DNA from: Flavobacteriales bacterium
GTDB lineage: Bacteria; Bacteroidota; Bacteroidia; Flavobacteriales; ECT2AJA-044
Reading direction: 5' to 3'
NCBI GenBank assembly: GCA_021296215.1
Contig: JAGWBA010000016.1
Location: forward strand, 1 to 36,353
Length of the DNA: 36,353 nt
A program made the position numbers and the translations under genes. The notes under the pieces were generated by a model. The model worked only from the letters and a program-made list of their open reading frames with translations, was not told the DNA's origin and did not search any database. Of this stretch, positions 1-7,325 are shown piece after piece; position 1 is the stretch's first letter, and every line of letters begins with the position of its first letter.

Positions 1-155
1 GGTCATACAAACAGAGTAAATCTGTACAACAAATTGAATCGAATTTGATAGTTTAGAACGGTCTCATAACGGGGAAGTTTACCTACGGAATATGGTGAAG
101 GGTACGCACCATCTTGGATCGTTGTGTGCACGTATAAAAAAATAAAACAAATACG

Positions 156-163
156 TATATTTG
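156..163 (+). promoter_or_regulatory. -7 element of the DUF6364/PIN toxin-antitoxin promoter
   Basis: TATATTTG fits the Bacteroidota -7 consensus TAnnTTTG. It overlaps the palindrome ATACGTAT (151-158), which could be an autoregulatory operator. Only 4 nt separate it from the ATG at 168, so the transcript is probably leaderless. No convincing -33 TTTG was found at the usual distance. The rest of 1-155 holds no gene that I can support. Confidence 0.45.
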
Positions 164-167
164 AGTT

Positions 168-416
168 ATGGATGCGAAACTGACATTGAAACTTGACAAA
201 AGGGTAATAGAGTCCGCAAAGGTTATTGCCGCTTCAAAGAAGATTAGTCTATCCAAAATGATCGAGGCTTACCTCAGCACACTGGTTAATTCAACTGAAG
301 AGAAAGATTCGGATATTTCTCCATACGTAAAAAGTATTTCTGGATTAATCGATTTGCCAGAAGACTACGATTATAAAAAAGAGTATCGTGACTATTTGGA
401 GGAGAAATACAAATGA
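168..416 (+). CDS. DUF6364-type antitoxin of a PIN toxin pair
   Basis: An 82-residue protein resembling DUF6364 antitoxins. Residues 1-40 contain a short strand (LTLKLDK) followed by two helices (RVIESAKVIAASKK, SLSKMIEAYLSTL), as in ribbon-helix-helix DNA-binding antitoxins. The C-terminal half is acidic and rich in Tyr and Glu, as expected for the toxin-binding tail. The stop codon overlaps the start of the PIN toxin gene (ATGA at 413-416), so the two are translationally coupled. By analogy it neutralises the toxin and represses its own promoter. The start at 168 is the only ATG that keeps the N-terminal strand. Confidence 0.8.
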   Translation: MDAKLTLKLDKRVIESAKVIAASKKISLSKMIEAYLSTLVNSTEEKDSDISPYVKSISGLIDLPEDYDYKKEYRDYLEEKYK

Positions 417-832
417 GTCTGCGAGTTTTTTTGGACACGAACATCGTACTCGACCTGCTCGCAGAACGAAAGCCCTTTTACAAAAGCGCGGCCGTTTTAG
501 CCACAAAGGCTGAGCAAGCAAATTTCAGCTTGATTGTTTCACCTTTAACTTTCGTAACGGCTCATCATGTATTGTCCAAGTTTGAAGGTTCCTCGACTTC
601 ATTGAACAAGCTTCGAAAATTTAAAGTGATCTGTGAAATATGTCCTCAGGATCAAATGATCATAGAGAAGGCACTGAACAGCACTTTTCGTGATTTTGAA
701 AATGCGGTACAATATTATTGCGCCATTGATTCAAAATGCAATGTGATTATTTCTCGTAATGCTAGGGATTATAAACAGAGCACATTGCCCGTGCTATCAG
801 CAGAAGAATTCCTGAAGAGTCTTGATTCGTGA
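413..832 (+). CDS. PIN-domain toxin (VapC-like ribonuclease)
   Basis: A 139-residue single PIN domain. Asp8 and Asp14 lie in FLDTNIVLDLL, the typical N-terminal metal site. Near the C-terminus are RDFENAVQYY (94-102) and ISRNARDYK (113-121), matching the second and third acidic clusters of Bacteroidota PIN toxins. Members of this group normally read DFEDA in the central cluster; here position 97 is Asn, so one expected catalytic Asp is replaced. PIN toxins cleave RNA with divalent metal, and activity of this copy is uncertain for that reason. It overlaps the DUF6364 antitoxin gene by 4 nt. The end of the protein (LPVLSAEEFLKSL) is also typical of the group. Confidence 0.85.
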   Translation: MSLRVFLDTNIVLDLLAERKPFYKSAAVLATKAEQANFSLIVSPLTFVTAHHVLSKFEGSSTSLNKLRKFKVICEICPQDQMIIEKALNSTFRDFENAVQYYCAIDSKCNVIISRNARDYKQSTLPVLSAEEFLKSLDS

Positions 833-903
833 GTGGATGAGACTGATGCGCGCAGTTTCTTTATAGGTAGTCAATGCGAGCAAAGGATCCGACATGGTCG
901 AAG

Positions 904-925
904 GGGACGGCGCATGCGCCGTCCC
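904..925. repeat. 22-bp perfect palindrome
   Basis: A perfect inverted repeat without a spacer, centred between 914 and 915 (core CGGCGCATGCGCCG). It lies 70 bp after the PIN toxin gene. It is not followed by a T-run on either strand, so it is not a textbook terminator. The rest of 833-1020 contains only short repeats and no supportable gene. Confidence 0.6.
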
Positions 926-1020
926 TGGTGGGGGAGGCTAACAAACAAACACATGATGCCATCGCTTCGCTCGGTTTCCCGTTTTCACTCCCAAGCTCTA
1001 GCGAGCTCGGCTTGGTCTGA

Positions 1021-1053
1021 AAATAAAAAACCCATTCGATGGAATCGAATGGG
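1021..1053 (-). terminator. Rho-independent terminator after tRNA-Leu(CAG)
   Basis: Read on the minus strand, a 10-bp stem (CCCATTCGAT / ATCGAATGGG) with a 3-nt loop is followed directly by a T-rich tract (plus-strand aaataaaaaa, 1021-1030). It ends the tRNA transcript that starts upstream. Confidence 0.8.
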
Positions 1054-1070
1054 CATCTTGTGTTTGCTTG

Positions 1071-1153
1071 TGCGGACGGGGGGACTCGAACCCCCACGTC
1101 TAAAGGACACTGCCGCCTGAAGACAGCGCGTCTACCAATTCCGCCACGTCCGC
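1071..1153 (-). tRNA. tRNA-Leu, anticodon CAG
   Basis: The minus-strand sequence folds as a class II (long variable arm) tRNA. The acceptor stem is GCGGACG/CGTCCGC, the D-arm contains GGAATTGGTAGACGC, and the anticodon stem CTGTC/GGCAG encloses the loop TTCAGGC with anticodon CAG. The T-arm is GGGGGTTCGAGTCCCCC. The discriminator base is A at 1071, and the 3' CCA is not encoded. Confidence 0.95.
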
Positions 1154-1239
1154 AGTGGTAGAGGTTGGGAGCTTGAAAAAGAACTCCGTTTAGGGCGAGG
1201 GAGTTTGCAGGCAAGCACCCGTTTGGGGATGCTTACAAG

Positions 1240-1358
1240 GCAAAGCAATTCGTTTAAGGCCTACGGCCATCGCGAGTTTTTGCCCTGACCTCCTTCGAGC
1301 TTGCTCGAAAGGTCACTCCAAAAACTCGCTTACGCTCTGCTTAAACGAATTACTTTGC
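1240..1358. repeat. 119-bp imperfect palindrome between two tRNA-Leu genes
   Basis: The left arm (from GCAAAGCAATTCGTTTAAG) and the right arm (ending CTTAAACGAATTACTTTGC) are inverted copies. Inside them lie a second inverted pair (GCGAGTTTTT / AAAAACTCGC) and a central pair (TTCGAGC TT GCTCGAA). The three nested pairs make one long interrupted hairpin with unpaired segments between them. It sits between the minus-strand tRNA-Leu(UAG) and tRNA-Leu(CAG) genes. Confidence 0.75.
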
Positions 1359-1363
1359 ACTTG

Positions 1364-1445
1364 TGCGGATAGAGGGAGTCGAACCCACACGCCTCACGGC
1401 ACTGGATCCTAAATCCAGCGTGTCTACCAATTCCACCATATCCGC
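1364..1445 (-). tRNA. tRNA-Leu, anticodon UAG
   Basis: The minus strand shows acceptor stem GCGGATA/TATCCGC (with one G-T pair possible), D-arm GGAATTGGTAGACAC, anticodon stem CTGGA/TCCAG with loop TTTAGGA (anticodon TAG), a long variable arm, and T-arm GTGGGTTCGACTCCCTC. The discriminator is A at 1364 and CCA is not encoded. It lies upstream of tRNA-Leu(CAG) on the same strand and the two may be co-transcribed. Confidence 0.95.
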
Positions 1446-1479
1446 TTGAAAGAACTGCCTTTCTTTGACAAAAGGACGG

Positions 1480-1506
1480 CAAAGATACAAAGATTAGCGA
1501 ACCAAA
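1480..1506 (-). promoter_or_regulatory. Putative promoter of the tRNA-Leu genes
   Basis: On the minus strand, TATCTTTG (1487 to 1480) is a perfect TAnnTTTG element, preceded by TTTG (1506 to 1503) at a spacing of 15 nt, slightly short of the usual 17-23. The tRNA 5' end is 34 nt downstream. Confidence 0.5.
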
Positions 1507-1531
1507 GCGATAAAATCGGGTTACGAAAAAC

Positions 1532-2143
1532 ATGACCCCTGAAATTCAGTTTCATTCTGCCGATGGAGGGCCGATCTATTTCGAAACCAATTTCGAGCAG
1601 TGGATCGTGGAGCCTTATAACATGGTGACAGCGGCGGTTTTTGTAGGAGTCTTTATTTATTGGGCCGCTCGGGTGTACAAACCCGAGTTCAAAAGAACCT
1701 TCCTTAAACGCGTACTTCCGATTCTCGCCGTAGGCGGAATAGGCGGAACCCTTTATCACGGATTTCGGAATCACGCCGTGTGTATCTACATGGACTGGGT
1801 GCCCATCGTTATTTTAACCCTTTTGGCTAGCGCCTACTTCATGAGCAAGGTTTCGGGTAAATGGTGGATCGCGGCCGTTTTCGTCTTGTCCTTCTTTTTC
1901 TTGATGGGCGCGGCGAATGCCTATGTGCCCCGCAGATACGCTACCAGCGTCGGCTATTTTTTACAGGCGGTGATGGTGTTAATGCCCGTTGTGCTCTTCT
2001 TAAGAAAAAGACAGTGGGCCTATGCGCGCTATGTGGGTGGAGCGGTTTTGGCCTTTACCGTGGCCCTGACCGCAAGCGTGCTTGACCCACACGGATTTTT
2101 GCCCATGGCACCCACTTTCTATGGCACGTTTTCGGAGCTGTGA
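1532..2143 (+). CDS. Ceramidase/CREST-like membrane protein, 3' end frameshifted
   Basis: A polytopic membrane protein of 203 residues in this frame, with about six hydrophobic segments. It resembles the CREST superfamily (alkaline ceramidases, PAQR and relatives), whose members use a metal site of one Asp and three His. LYH (His76) and MDWVP (Asp88) have the right spacing for the first His and the Asp. The frame ends without the expected C-terminal H-x3-H pair. However, after a +1-base correction at the T5 run 2096-2100 the other frame reads GTHFLWHVFGAVSG and then a final helix, stopping at 2217. The gene is therefore most likely 1532-2217 with a 1-nt deletion. The usual Ser before the first His is not visible (Gly/Thr here). 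Confidence 0.7.
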   Translation: MTPEIQFHSADGGPIYFETNFEQWIVEPYNMVTAAVFVGVFIYWAARVYKPEFKRTFLKRVLPILAVGGIGGTLYHGFRNHAVCIYMDWVPIVILTLLASAYFMSKVSGKWWIAAVFVLSFFFLMGAANAYVPRRYATSVGYFLQAVMVLMPVVLFLRKRQWAYARYVGGAVLAFTVALTASVLDPHGFLPMAPTFYGTFSEL

Positions 2144-2195
2144 GTGGAAGCCTCATGATAGGCTTTATTTACTACCACAACTTGAGGGAAAATCG

Positions 2196-2203
2196 TACCT
2201 TTG
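2196..2203 (+). promoter_or_regulatory. Possible -7 element upstream of tig
   Basis: TACCTTTG matches TAnnTTTG perfectly, 53 nt before the tig start. It lies in the restored 3' end of the ceramidase-like gene. No good -33 element was seen at 17-23 nt. Confidence 0.35.
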
Positions 2204-2256
2204 CGCCCTCGAAATAAGAGGGGAGTCCCTCATTAGCAACGGTAAAGACGTTTTCT

Positions 2257-3591
2257 ATGGATATCAAGAAAGTGGCGATCGACGATTTGAACGCCCAATT
2301 GCGCATCAAGATCGAAGCAAACGATTATCAACCCAAGGTAGAAGAAGTATTGGCGAACTACCGCCGTACGGCCAGCGTTCCGGGTTTCCGGAAGGGTAAA
2401 GTGCCCATGGGCATGGTGAAAAAGATGTATGGCAAAGGCGTACTCGTCGAAGAGGTGAACAAGCTGATGCAACAACAGGTGTACACTTTCTTGATCGAAG
2501 AAAACCTTGAGATCCTCGGAAATCCGATTCCGACCGAAGACAACGACAACATCGACTGGACCGAAGGCAACGACTTCGAGTTTTCTTTTGAAGTAGGTCT
2601 ATCTCCTGAATTTGAAGTGAGCATCACCAAAAAGAACAAGCTTCCTTTCTATAAGATCAAAGCTGACGATGCTACTATCGATCGTTACACTGAGGATCTC
2701 GCCAAGCGTTACGGTTCAATGACCAACATCGACAAGAGCGAAGAAGGCGCCACGCTGTACGGTAAATTTACTCCGGCCGGAGAAGGTGACCACAGCAACG
2801 AGGCTACCGTGATGATCAGCGCCGTCAAGGACGATAAGATCAAAAAACAATTCATCGGTATCGGTCCTGACGATGTAGTGGAGTTCGATGTGCTTAAGGC
2901 ATTCGACGATAATAAGACCGAGGTGAGCTCCATGCTCAACTTGCCCAAAGAGGAGATCACCGAAGAGAACAAAGTGTGGAACTTTACGGTGATTCGCGTA
3001 AATCGCTTGGAGCCGGCCGAACTTAACCAAGAACTCTTCGACAAGATCTTCGGAGAGGGTAATGTAAACGGTATCGAGGAATTCCGCGCTAAAGTCGGCG
3101 AAGACATCGAAAAGATGTACGAGCAGGAAAGTGACCGTCGCTTCCTCAACGACGCGACCGAGTATATCCTCGACAAAGTTAAGTTTGATTTACCAGATGA
3201 ATTCCTCAAGTGCTGGCTCATGACCGTAAGCGAAAAACCGCTGACCATGGAGCAAGTGGAGGCCGAGTATGCTCAGTACCGGCTTTCGACCAAGTGGCAG
3301 CTCATCGAGAACCGCATCGCCAATGATAACGACATGCAGATCGGCCGCGAAGAAGTGCTCGGTTTTGCCGAGAACGCCGTTCGCTCGCAAATGCTGCAGT
3401 ACGGAATTCCTGAACGCGATGAAGAAATGGTGAAGAACACCGCTCAGCGTGTGCTCGAAAACGAAGAGGAGAGCAAGCGCATCAGCGATGAGATTTTCTC
3501 GCGTAAATTGCTCGCATTCTTCAAGGAGAACTTCAAACTCGATGAAAAAGAAGTTAGCTACGACGAGTTCGTAGAACAAGCAACAAAATGA
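2257..3591 (+). CDS. tig: Trigger factor (ribosome-associated chaperone)
   Basis: A 444-residue protein matching trigger factor in length and layout. The N-terminal ribosome-binding domain includes the signature VPGFRKGKVP (residues 41-50), the FRK loop that docks on ribosomal protein uL23. A diverged FKBP-like middle segment follows at about 150-240, then a long helical C-terminal chaperone domain rich in Glu and Lys. It folds nascent chains at the exit tunnel in the cytoplasm. It stands directly before clpP-clpX, the order widely found in bacteria. The reading frame is intact. The start at 2257 gives the expected N-terminus (MDIKKVAIDDLNAQLRIKIE). Confidence 0.96.
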   Translation: MDIKKVAIDDLNAQLRIKIEANDYQPKVEEVLANYRRTASVPGFRKGKVPMGMVKKMYGKGVLVEEVNKLMQQQVYTFLIEENLEILGNPIPTEDNDNIDWTEGNDFEFSFEVGLSPEFEVSITKKNKLPFYKIKADDATIDRYTEDLAKRYGSMTNIDKSEEGATLYGKFTPAGEGDHSNEATVMISAVKDDKIKKQFIGIGPDDVVEFDVLKAFDDNKTEVSSMLNLPKEEITEENKVWNFTVIRVNRLEPAELNQELFDKIFGEGNVNGIEEFRAKVGEDIEKMYEQESDRRFLNDATEYILDKVKFDLPDEFLKCWLMTVSEKPLTMEQVEAEYAQYRLSTKWQLIENRIANDNDMQIGREEVLGFAENAVRSQMLQYGIPERDEEMVKNTAQRVLENEEESKRISDEIFSRKLLAFFKENFKLDEKEVSYDEFVEQATK

Positions 3592-3599
3592 TACATTTG
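3592..3599 (+). promoter_or_regulatory. -7 element for clpP
   Basis: TACATTTG, a perfect TAnnTTTG, lies immediately after the tig stop and 41 nt before the clpP start. TTCG at 3568-3571 may serve as a weak -33 box about 20 nt upstream. It implies that clpP-clpX-clpP2 can be transcribed independently of tig. Confidence 0.45.
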
Positions 3600-3640
3600 A
3601 GGTTGTAAGTAGAACGCTTTTTACACAATCTCAATAGATC

Positions 3641-4327
3641 ATGTTTGATAACGACGAGTTTCGCGAGTACGCGACACAACATATGGGTATCAATAGCCTA
3701 GCGTACGACGAGTACGTCAGCGCTGCCACTCGCCAAATGCCCCGTGGGCTAACCCCCAACATCATCGAAGAGCGCCAAATGAACGCGGTGTCTATGGACA
3801 TCTTCTCGCGCCTCATGATGGACCGTATTATTTTTCTCGGAGTTCCGATCAACGACCAAGTTTCGAATATCGTTCAAGGTCAGTTGCTCTTTCTCCAGAG
3901 CGTGGATCCGAAAAAGGACATACAAATTTATCTGAATACGCCCGGTGGTGGCGTGTATGCCGGACTCGGTATCTACGACACCATGCAATTGGTGGAGCCC
4001 GATGTGGCGACCATCTGTACCGGAATGGCCGCTTCAATGGGTTCTGTGCTGCTTTGCGCCGGAGCTCCGGGTAAACGCTCGGCACTTACCCATAGCCGCG
4101 TCATGATTCACCAGCCTTTGGGCGGTGCTCAAGGACAGGCCTCGGACATCGAGATCACGGCCAAGCAGATCCTAATGCTCAAGCAAGAGTTGTACGAGAT
4201 CATCGCCAAGCACAGCGGGCGGGATTACGAAAAGGTATACCAAGATGGTGATCGCGATTTCTGGATGAAATCACAAGAGGCCAAAGAATACGGCATGATC
4301 GACGAGGTATTGACCAAGAAAGAATGA
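3641..4327 (+). CDS. clpP: ATP-dependent Clp protease proteolytic subunit
   Basis: A 228-residue ClpP with a 30-40 residue N-terminal extension relative to the E. coli enzyme. The catalytic triad is complete: Ser132 in GMAASMGSVLL, His157 in VMIHQPLGG and Asp206 in GDRDFWM. The spacings (25 and 49) equal those of E. coli ClpP (97/122/171). Subunits form a double-heptamer chamber in the cytoplasm that degrades proteins delivered by ClpX. The gene overlaps clpX by 4 nt (ATGA at 4324-4327), so the two are coupled. A second ClpP gene lies after clpX. Confidence 0.97.
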   Translation: MFDNDEFREYATQHMGINSLAYDEYVSAATRQMPRGLTPNIIEERQMNAVSMDIFSRLMMDRIIFLGVPINDQVSNIVQGQLLFLQSVDPKKDIQIYLNTPGGGVYAGLGIYDTMQLVEPDVATICTGMAASMGSVLLCAGAPGKRSALTHSRVMIHQPLGGAQGQASDIEITAKQILMLKQELYEIIAKHSGRDYEKVYQDGDRDFWMKSQEAKEYGMIDEVLTKKE

Positions 4328-5565
4328 AAGAAGAACTGAGTTGCTCCTTTTGTGGGCGCAAAAAAAGTGAAACCAAGATCCTCATCGCAGGTATCGATGC
4401 ACACATTTGTGATCAGTGCATCGAACAGGCACACGGTATCCTGGTCGAAGAACTGAGCGACAACGAACTCGAAGCCGTTGCTCAGGAAATGGCCTTGCGC
4501 AAACCTCAGGAGATCAAAAACTTTCTGGACGAATACGTGATCGGTCAAGACGACGCCAAAAAGGTGCTGTCTGTGGCCGTGTACAATCATTACAAAAGGC
4601 TTTTGGCCTACGGCCAGAAAGGGGACTCTGCCGATGAGGTCGACGTTCAGAAGTCGAACATCATCATGATTGGTCAAACGGGAACCGGAAAAACCTTGCT
4701 GGCACAGACCATCGCGCACATGCTCAACGTGCCTTTTGCCATCGTTGACGCGACCATACTTACGGAAGCAGGCTACGTAGGCGAAGATGTGGAAAGTATT
4801 ATTTCGCGCTTGTTACAAGCGGCCGACTACGATGCGCGCAAAGCGGAGCGCGGAATTCTTTTCATTGACGAGATCGATAAGATCGCTCGCAAAAGCGACA
4901 ACCCTTCGATCACGCGCGATGTAAGTGGAGAAGGAGTTCAGCAAGCCATGTTGAAGCTACTCGAAGGCTCCAAGGTGAACGTACCGCCGCAAGGTGGACG
5001 CAAGCACCCCGATCAAAAATTCGTGGAGATCGATACCAGCAACATTCTCTTTGTAGCGGGTGGGGCTTTCGATGGAATCGACCGACACATCAAGCGCCGT
5101 CTCAACACCGCAGCGATCGGTTATGGAAACGCTTCGAAAGAGCGGGTAGACGACGACAATGTGTTACAGTTTATTGCACCGCAAGACCTCAAGAGCTTCG
5201 GACTCATTCCCGAGCTCATTGGCCGTATGCCCGTGCTCACGCACTTGAATCCGCTCGACGCCGAAGCGCTGAAACGCATTTTGATCGAGCCTAAGAATGC
5301 GCTCATGAAACAGTATCAGAAGCTGTTCGCCATGGACGACATCGATTTCACCTACGACGATTCGGCCATCGACTTTATCGTCGAAAATGCAGTCGAGTTC
5401 AAGCTAGGTGCCCGAGGGCTTCGCAGCATTTGCGAGGCATTGCTCATGGATGCCATGTTCGAAATGCCCAGCGGAGAAGGAGAGCAGGAGCTCAAATTGA
5501 CCCGCGATTACGCCGAAAAGAAAATCAGTGCCAGCAGCTTGAGAAAGCTCAAGGCTGCATCATAA
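4324..5565 (+). CDS. clpX: ATP-dependent Clp protease ATP-binding subunit ClpX
   Basis: A 413-residue AAA+ unfoldase. The N-terminal zinc-binding domain has Cys7, Cys10, Cys29 and Cys32. Walker A is GQTGTGKT (117-124), Walker B is LFIDEID (about 179-185), and the sensor-2 motif is GARGLRS near residue 358. The ClpP-docking loop reads IGY (265-267) rather than the common IGF, a conservative change. ClpX unfolds tagged substrates and threads them into ClpP. The gene overlaps clpP by 4 nt upstream and is followed 12 nt later by a second clpP. This suggests that the unfoldase is made together with two protease subunits. Confidence 0.97.
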   Translation: MKEELSCSFCGRKKSETKILIAGIDAHICDQCIEQAHGILVEELSDNELEAVAQEMALRKPQEIKNFLDEYVIGQDDAKKVLSVAVYNHYKRLLAYGQKGDSADEVDVQKSNIIMIGQTGTGKTLLAQTIAHMLNVPFAIVDATILTEAGYVGEDVESIISRLLQAADYDARKAERGILFIDEIDKIARKSDNPSITRDVSGEGVQQAMLKLLEGSKVNVPPQGGRKHPDQKFVEIDTSNILFVAGGAFDGIDRHIKRRLNTAAIGYGNASKERVDDDNVLQFIAPQDLKSFGLIPELIGRMPVLTHLNPLDAEALKRILIEPKNALMKQYQKLFAMDDIDFTYDDSAIDFIVENAVEFKLGARGLRSICEALLMDAMFEMPSGEGEQELKLTRDYAEKKISASSLRKLKAAS

Positions 5566-5577
5566 TATTAGAGAGCA

Positions 5578-6132
5578 ATGAGTGATTTCAAAAGCTTACA
5601 AGACCGCATTGATGCCCGCATCTTGGGCGAACGCAAAGTGTTTCTTTGGGGACAAGTCGACGACCGCAGTGCCAAGCACGTGATCGATCGACTTATGTAC
5701 CTCGATATCGAAGATCCGGGAAAAGAGATCCAGTTCGTGATCAACAGTCCGGGCGGGTATGTCACTTCCGGCATGGCCATTCACGATACCATGATGCAGA
5801 TCAGCAGCCCCGTAAGTACAATTTGTGCTGGTATGGCCGCGTCCATGGGGTCGATCTTGTTATCGGTCGGAGAAAAAGGCCGCAGGTTCGTAATGCCGCA
5901 TGGTCGCGTGATGATCCACCAGCCCAGTGGTGGTGCTCAAGGGCAAGCATCGGACATTGAGATACAAATGCACGAGATTTTGAAAACCCGAGATATCAGT
6001 GCGGAGATTCTGGCCAATAACTGTGGTCAAAGTGTTGAGCGTATCCTCAAGGACTTCAATCGCGATTACTGGATGAACGCCGAGGAATCGGTCGAGTACG
6101 GAATCGTAGACGGAATTACCGAGAAGATCTAA
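5578..6132 (+). CDS. Second ClpP paralogue, downstream of clpX
   Basis: A 184-residue ClpP-family protein without the N-terminal extension of the first copy. The triad is intact: Ser89 in GMAASMGSILL, His114 in VMIHQPSGG and Asp163 in FNRDYWM, with the same spacing as E. coli ClpP. It is clearly diverged from the upstream copy (for example NSPGGYVTSG against NTPGGGVYAG). It lies 12 nt after clpX and is probably in the same operon. Bacteria with two ClpPs often form mixed tetradecamers or specialised chambers; whether that happens here is inference. No terminator was seen downstream. Confidence 0.93.
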   Translation: MSDFKSLQDRIDARILGERKVFLWGQVDDRSAKHVIDRLMYLDIEDPGKEIQFVINSPGGYVTSGMAIHDTMMQISSPVSTICAGMAASMGSILLSVGEKGRRFVMPHGRVMIHQPSGGAQGQASDIEIQMHEILKTRDISAEILANNCGQSVERILKDFNRDYWMNAEESVEYGIVDGITEKI

Positions 6133-6159
6133 GCACTTTCACAGTCGTACGCGTAGAAG

Positions 6160-6192
6160 TTTATTCCGGTATACCGGGAATTGGTATATTTG
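6160..6192 (+). promoter_or_regulatory. parDE promoter with internal palindromic operator
   Basis: A weak -33 box (TTTA, 6160-6163) and the perfect -7 element TATATTTG (6185-6192) are 21 nt apart. The 12-bp palindrome CCGGTATACCGG (6166-6177) lies between them, ideally placed for autorepression by the ribbon-helix-helix antitoxin. The half GGTATA is repeated, with one extra T, as part of the -7 element. Confidence 0.55.
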
Positions 6193-6208
6193 AGTAAACG
6201 CTTTATTT

Positions 6209-6463
6209 ATGAGCAAAAACACCTCAATATTACTCGGAGACTACTTTCAATCGGTAATCGATCATCAAATCAAGTCCGGAAAGTATTCATCGGCCAGCGA
6301 AGTCATTCGAGCGGCACTGCGCTTGTTCGAACACGAGGAAGCTAAGAAATCGGCACTGATCAAGGCTTTGGAGAAGGGTGAGTATTCGGGATTTCTCGAC
6401 GACTTTGATCGAAACACTTTTCTTGAGCAATTGAATCAACGCCACGAGGGCATTAATAAATGA
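6209..6463 (+). CDS. parD: ParD-type antitoxin
   Basis: An 84-residue ribbon-helix-helix protein of the ParD/CopG family. NTSILLGDYFQSVIDHQIK and the SGKYSSASEVIRAALRLFE segment are the hallmark of ParD antitoxins (strand, helix, G-x-Y-x-S-A-S-E-V-I-R-A-A turn and second helix). The acidic C-terminal part would wrap around ParE. It overlaps the toxin gene by 4 nt (6460-6463). It probably binds the palindrome at 6166-6177. Confidence 0.92.
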   Translation: MSKNTSILLGDYFQSVIDHQIKSGKYSSASEVIRAALRLFEHEEAKKSALIKALEKGEYSGFLDDFDRNTFLEQLNQRHEGINK

Positions 6464-6753
6464 GGCTGCGAATAAGCCGAGAAGCAGCCGAGGATCTCGA
6501 ATTCATTTGGACTTATTCACGTGAAAAATGGTCTGTTGAGCAGGCAAACCGATATTACCACTTCATTTTTGAAGAAATAGACCTCATATGCCGAAATCCT
6601 TTAGCCGGTTTAGATTATTCGCATATAAGGCTAGGATATCGAAAAGTATCGGTAAAATCTCAATCCATTTTTTACAGAATAGTCGCGGCAGATAATTCTT
6701 TAGAGATTATCAGGATACTTCATCAGAAAATGGATGTCGACCTAAATCTCTAA
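6460..6753 (+). CDS. parE: ParE-type toxin
   Basis: A 97-residue RelE/ParE-superfamily protein. It begins MRLRISREAAEDLEFIWTYS, the typical first strand and helix. NPLAGLDYSHIRLGYRKVSV and FYRIVAADNSLEIIRILHQKMD form the C-terminal sheet with the conserved Arg and the final I-R-I-L-H-x-x-M/R-D element. ParE toxins inhibit DNA gyrase. The gene is intact, full length and coupled to parD. It sits between the clp operon and the thyA-folA operon, which transcribes toward it. Confidence 0.92.
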   Translation: MRLRISREAAEDLEFIWTYSREKWSVEQANRYYHFIFEEIDLICRNPLAGLDYSHIRLGYRKVSVKSQSIFYRIVAADNSLEIIRILHQKMDVDLNL

Positions 6754-6833
6754 TAACCGAAATATCTATTCACAAGAAAGGTTAACTAGTCGGGTATAAG
6801 ATGATTGAGGCTTGAAAAACACGGTGAATATGA

Positions 6834-7325
6834 CTAATCCTTTTTTCGATCCCACACTTCAAAACTGAAATCATACGCGTGCTTTGCATCCTTTTTGTGG
6901 GATTCGTGGAGCACGCGTTGCCATTCATTGAGGTCGAGCTCCGGGAAAAAGGTATCGCCATTCACGTGAGCGTGAACCCGCGTTAAGTACACTCGATTCA
7001 CGTAGTGGAGCGCTTGCTCGTAAATGGTGCCTCCACCGACGATAAAGGGCTCTTGATCTTCGCCTACCATGTCGATTGCCGCTTCGATATCATTGGCGAC
7101 TTCAACGCCCTCTACTTCGAACTCTTCGCGCCGCGTGATCACGATGTTCCGGCGCTTTGGCAGTGGTTTTCCAATACTGTCGAAGGTCTTCCGGCCCATG
7201 ATGATGCAATGCCCTGAGGTGACTTCCTTAAAATACTTGAGGTCTTTAGGCAGGTGCCAAAGCAGTTCGTTGTATTTGCCGATGGCGTTGTTCTCGGAAG
7301 CGGCGACGATCATGGAGAGGATCAT
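6834..7325 (-). CDS. folA: Dihydrofolate reductase
   Basis: A 163-residue enzyme reducing dihydrofolate to tetrahydrofolate with NADPH. The start at 7325 (MILSMIVAASENNAIG) is chosen because it matches the family N-terminus and forms an ATGA overlap with doxX; the frame is open further upstream, but that part lies inside doxX. WHLPKDLKYF carries the substrate-binding acid (Asp28), GRKTFDSIGKPLPKR binds NADPH, and IVGGGTIYEQAL is the C-terminal signature. It is the last gene of thyA-VIT-doxX-folA. ThyA produces the dihydrofolate that FolA recycles, which explains the linkage. It ends with TAG. Confidence 0.96.
   Translation of the reverse strand: MILSMIVAASENNAIGKYNELLWHLPKDLKYFKEVTSGHCIIMGRKTFDSIGKPLPKRRNIVITRREEFEVEGVEVANDIEAAIDMVGEDQEPFIVGGGTIYEQALHYVNRVYLTRVHAHVNGDTFFPELDLNEWQRVLHESHKKDAKHAYDFSFEVWDRKKD

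Noticed and set aside
833-1120. Plus-strand ORF across the palindrome and into tRNA-Leu(CAG)
   Set aside because: It starts just after the PIN toxin stop, is very Arg/Trp rich, and overlaps the tRNA and terminator. No protein-like pattern.
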